From JBEAOO01 sp041164825 (GTDB lineage: Bacteria; Pseudomonadota; Gammaproteobacteria; Burkholderiales; Burkholderiaceae_C), in the NCBI GenBank assembly GCA_041164825.1, contig JBEAOO010000255.1:1-6793 (forward strand): a stretch of 6,793 nt of DNA. Direction: 5' to 3'. Shown here piece by piece: positions 5,137 through 6,793 of the stretch. The notes beneath the pieces were generated by a model, which was not told where the DNA came from, searched no databases, and worked only from the letters and a program-made list of their open reading frames with translations. The translations under genes and the position numbers were made by a program. The stretch's first letter is position 1; each line of letters starts with the position of its first letter.

Positions 5137-6793
5137 TCAACCGCGCTTGCGGGCCAGCGCCTGCGCGCCAGCCAGCGCAGTGATGTTGACGATGCGGCGC
5201 ACCGTGGCGCCCGGGTTCAAGATGTGCACCGGGGCGTTGGCGCCCATCAAGATCGGGCCCACCGTCACACCGTTGCCGCCGGTCACCTTGAGCACGTTGA
5301 ACAAGATGTTCGCCGAGTCGAGGTTGGGCATCACCAGCACATTGGCGCTGCCGGTGAGCGTGGTCTCGGGCAGCAGGGTGCGGCGCAGGTCTTCGTTGAG
5401 TGCGGCGTCGCCGTGGATCTCACCATCGGCTTCCACGTCGGGCATCTTGGCGCGGAACAGGTCGCGCGCTTCGCGCATCTTGCGCGCCGAGGGCCGGTGG
5501 CTGGAGCCGAAGATCGAGTGCGACAAGAACGCCACCTTGGCCGGCAGGCCGAAGCGCTGCACCTCTTCCACCGCCATGGCGGCAATCTCGGCCAGTTGCT
5601 CGGCGTCGGGGCTGTCGTTGACAAACGTGTCGGTGATGAACAGCGTGTGCTTGTCCAGCATCAGCGCGTTCATGGCCGCCATGCAGTGGGCGTCGGGGCG
5701 CTGTCCGATGATGTTTTTGACATTCTCCAGGTGGGCGTCAAAACGGCCCACCATGCCGCAGACCATGCCGTCAGCGTCGCCCAGGTGCACCATCAGCGAG
5801 CCGATGACGGTGTTGGAGCGGCGCACCGTGGCCTTGGCCGAGTCGGGCGTCACGCCGTCTCGTGCGTTGAGCCGGTGGTAGGCCTCCCAGTATTGGCGGA
5901 AGCGGGTGTCGTCTTCGGGGTTCACCACCTCGACATCCACACCCAGCTTCAGGCGCAGGCCGGCGCGCTCGATGCGCGCGGCCATCACCGCCGGGCGGCC
6001 GATCAGAATCGGGCGGGCCAGGCCTTCATCGAGCGCGGTTTGCGCAGCGCGCAGCACGCGCTCATCTTCGCCTTCGGCAAAGGCAATGCGTTGAGGCTCG
6101 GCACGCGCGGCACTGAACACCGGGCGCATGAACATGCCCGTGTGGGTGACGAAGCGGTTGAGCGACTGGCGGTAGGCCTCGATGTCGGTGATGGGCCGAG
6201 TGGCCACCCCCGAGGCCACGGCGGCTTGCGCCACGGCCGGCGCGATGCGCAAGATCAAGCGCGCGTCAAACGGCGTCGGGATCAGGTAGTCGACGCCAAA
6301 GCGCAGTTCGCGGCCCGAGTAGGCCGAGGCCACCTCGTCGCTCACCTCGGCCTTGGCCAGCGCGGCAATCTCGCGCACGCAGGCCACCTTCATGGCCTCG
6401 GTGATGGTGGTGGCGCCGCAATCGAGCGCGCCGCGGAAGATGTACGGGAAGCACAGGACGTTGTTGACCTGGTTCGGGTAATCGGAGCGGCCGGTGGCAA
6501 TGATGCAATCGGGGCGCGCGGCCTTGGCCAGCTCGGGGCGGATCTCGGGCTCGGGGTTGGCCAGCGCCAGGATGATGGGCTTGGGCGCCATGGTTTTCAC
6601 CATCTCGGCCGTGAGCACGCCGGGGGCCGAGCAGCCCAGGAACACGTCGGCGCCATCCACTGCATCGGCTAGCGTGCGCGCATCGGTCTTCTGGGCGTAG
6701 CGCGCCTTCGATTCGTCGTAGCCGCCGGGGCGGCCTTCATAGATCACGCCCTTGGAGTCGCACATGAAGATGTTCTCCACCTTCACGCCCAGG
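5137..6793 (-). CDS. maeB: NADP-dependent malic enzyme, MaeB type (malic enzyme fused to phosphotransacetylase-like domain), 5' partial
   Basis: MaeB oxidatively decarboxylates malate to pyruvate and CO2, producing NADPH, in the cytoplasm. The frame stays open to the window edge; the GTG at 6786 is an internal valine, not a start. About 551 residues are visible, against roughly 760 for full-length MaeB, so the N-terminal catalytic part and the dinucleotide-binding glycine motif lie beyond 6793. Visible, numbered from 6786: the rest of the NAD(P) domain with CDSKGVIYEGR (9-19), GADVFLGCSAPGVLT (45-59), ILALANPEPEI (72-82), GRSDYPNQVNNVLCFPYIFRG (99-119), GVATRPI (193-199); then, from about residue 220, a full phosphotransacetylase-like domain with AEGEDERVLRAA (237-248), DTFVNDSPDAEQLAEIA, GEIHGDAAL, GSANVLVMPNLDSANI and GPILMGANAPVHIL. 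In E. coli MaeB this domain is regulatory, conferring acetyl-CoA sensitivity, rather than a phosphotransacetylase. Transcription ends at the terminator near 5030. Confidence 0.96.
   Translation of the reverse strand, partial: LGVKVENIFMCDSKGVIYEGRPGGYDESKARYAQKTDARTLADAVDGADVFLGCSAPGVLTAEMVKTMAPKPIILALANPEPEIRPELAKAARPDCIIATGRSDYPNQVNNVLCFPYIFRGALDCGATTITEAMKVACVREIAALAKAEVSDEVASAYSGRELRFGVDYLIPTPFDARLILRIAPAVAQAAVASGVATRPITDIEAYRQSLNRFVTHTGMFMRPVFSAARAEPQRIAFAEGEDERVLRAAQTALDEGLARPILIGRPAVMAARIERAGLRLKLGVDVEVVNPEDDTRFRQYWEAYHRLNARDGVTPDSAKATVRRSNTVIGSLMVHLGDADGMVCGMVGRFDAHLENVKNIIGQRPDAHCMAAMNALMLDKHTLFITDTFVNDSPDAEQLAEIAAMAVEEVQRFGLPAKVAFLSHSIFGSSHRPSARKMREARDLFRAKMPDVEADGEIHGDAALNEDLRRTLLPETTLTGSANVLVMPNLDSANILFNVLKVTGGNGVTVGPILMGANAPVHILNPGATVRRIVNITALAGAQALARKRG

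Noticed and set aside
5062..6672. A 536-codon open frame on the plus strand antisense to maeB
   Set aside because: It mirrors the maeB coding frame; GC-rich codon bias removes stops on the opposite strand. The product is rich in His, Gly, Val, Arg and Gln with no recognisable domain, and maeB is conserved along the whole stretch.
1..6793. Possible mobile element, defence system, CRISPR array or new multi-gene system
   Set aside because: All six genes belong to known families with matching composition. There are no transposase or integrase genes, spaced repeats or tRNA sites, and nothing suggests an accessory island.

Overview
The window looks like ordinary core chromosome of a GC-rich betaproteobacterium, most likely of the order Burkholderiales and possibly Comamonadaceae. 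This rests on the high GC content (about two thirds by eye), the strong G/C bias at third codon positions, the PEP-CTERM exported hydrolase, and the protein families present. The family placement is inference; no search could be run.

The left half (1-3280) reads rightward. It holds a small RibD-C/DHFR-like reductase (171-725), exodeoxyribonuclease I (sbcB, from ATG 809 to 2242) and an HDOD-domain regulatory protein (from GTG 2446 to 3279). Gaps of about 80-200 bases, each with its own candidate start signals, suggest three separate units rather than one tight operon. The right half (3359-6793) reads leftward. In that direction it holds maeB (5' end beyond the window), then the small zinc-ribbon protein YjdM/PhnA (5005-4661), then a secreted GDSL (SGNH) esterase/lipase with a C-terminal PEP-CTERM sorting tag (4477-3359). 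The HDOD and GDSL genes converge on a 79-base gap rich in stem-loops.

The genes do not form an obvious pathway. They cover DNA repair (ExoI), signalling (HDOD), envelope or extracellular hydrolysis (GDSL/PEP-CTERM), central carbon metabolism (malic enzyme making pyruvate and NADPH) and two poorly characterised small proteins. I see no tRNA, rRNA, CRISPR array, insertion sequence, integrase, toxin-antitoxin pair or defence cluster, and no convincing sign of an undescribed system.

The points worth a second look are small. They are a probable leaderless start for sbcB, an HDOD protein whose HD pair reads Leu-Arg, a 15-bp tandem duplication in the lipase signal peptide, loss of the phosphotransacetylase catalytic residues in MaeB, and an intrinsic terminator for maeB packed against the yjdM start codon.
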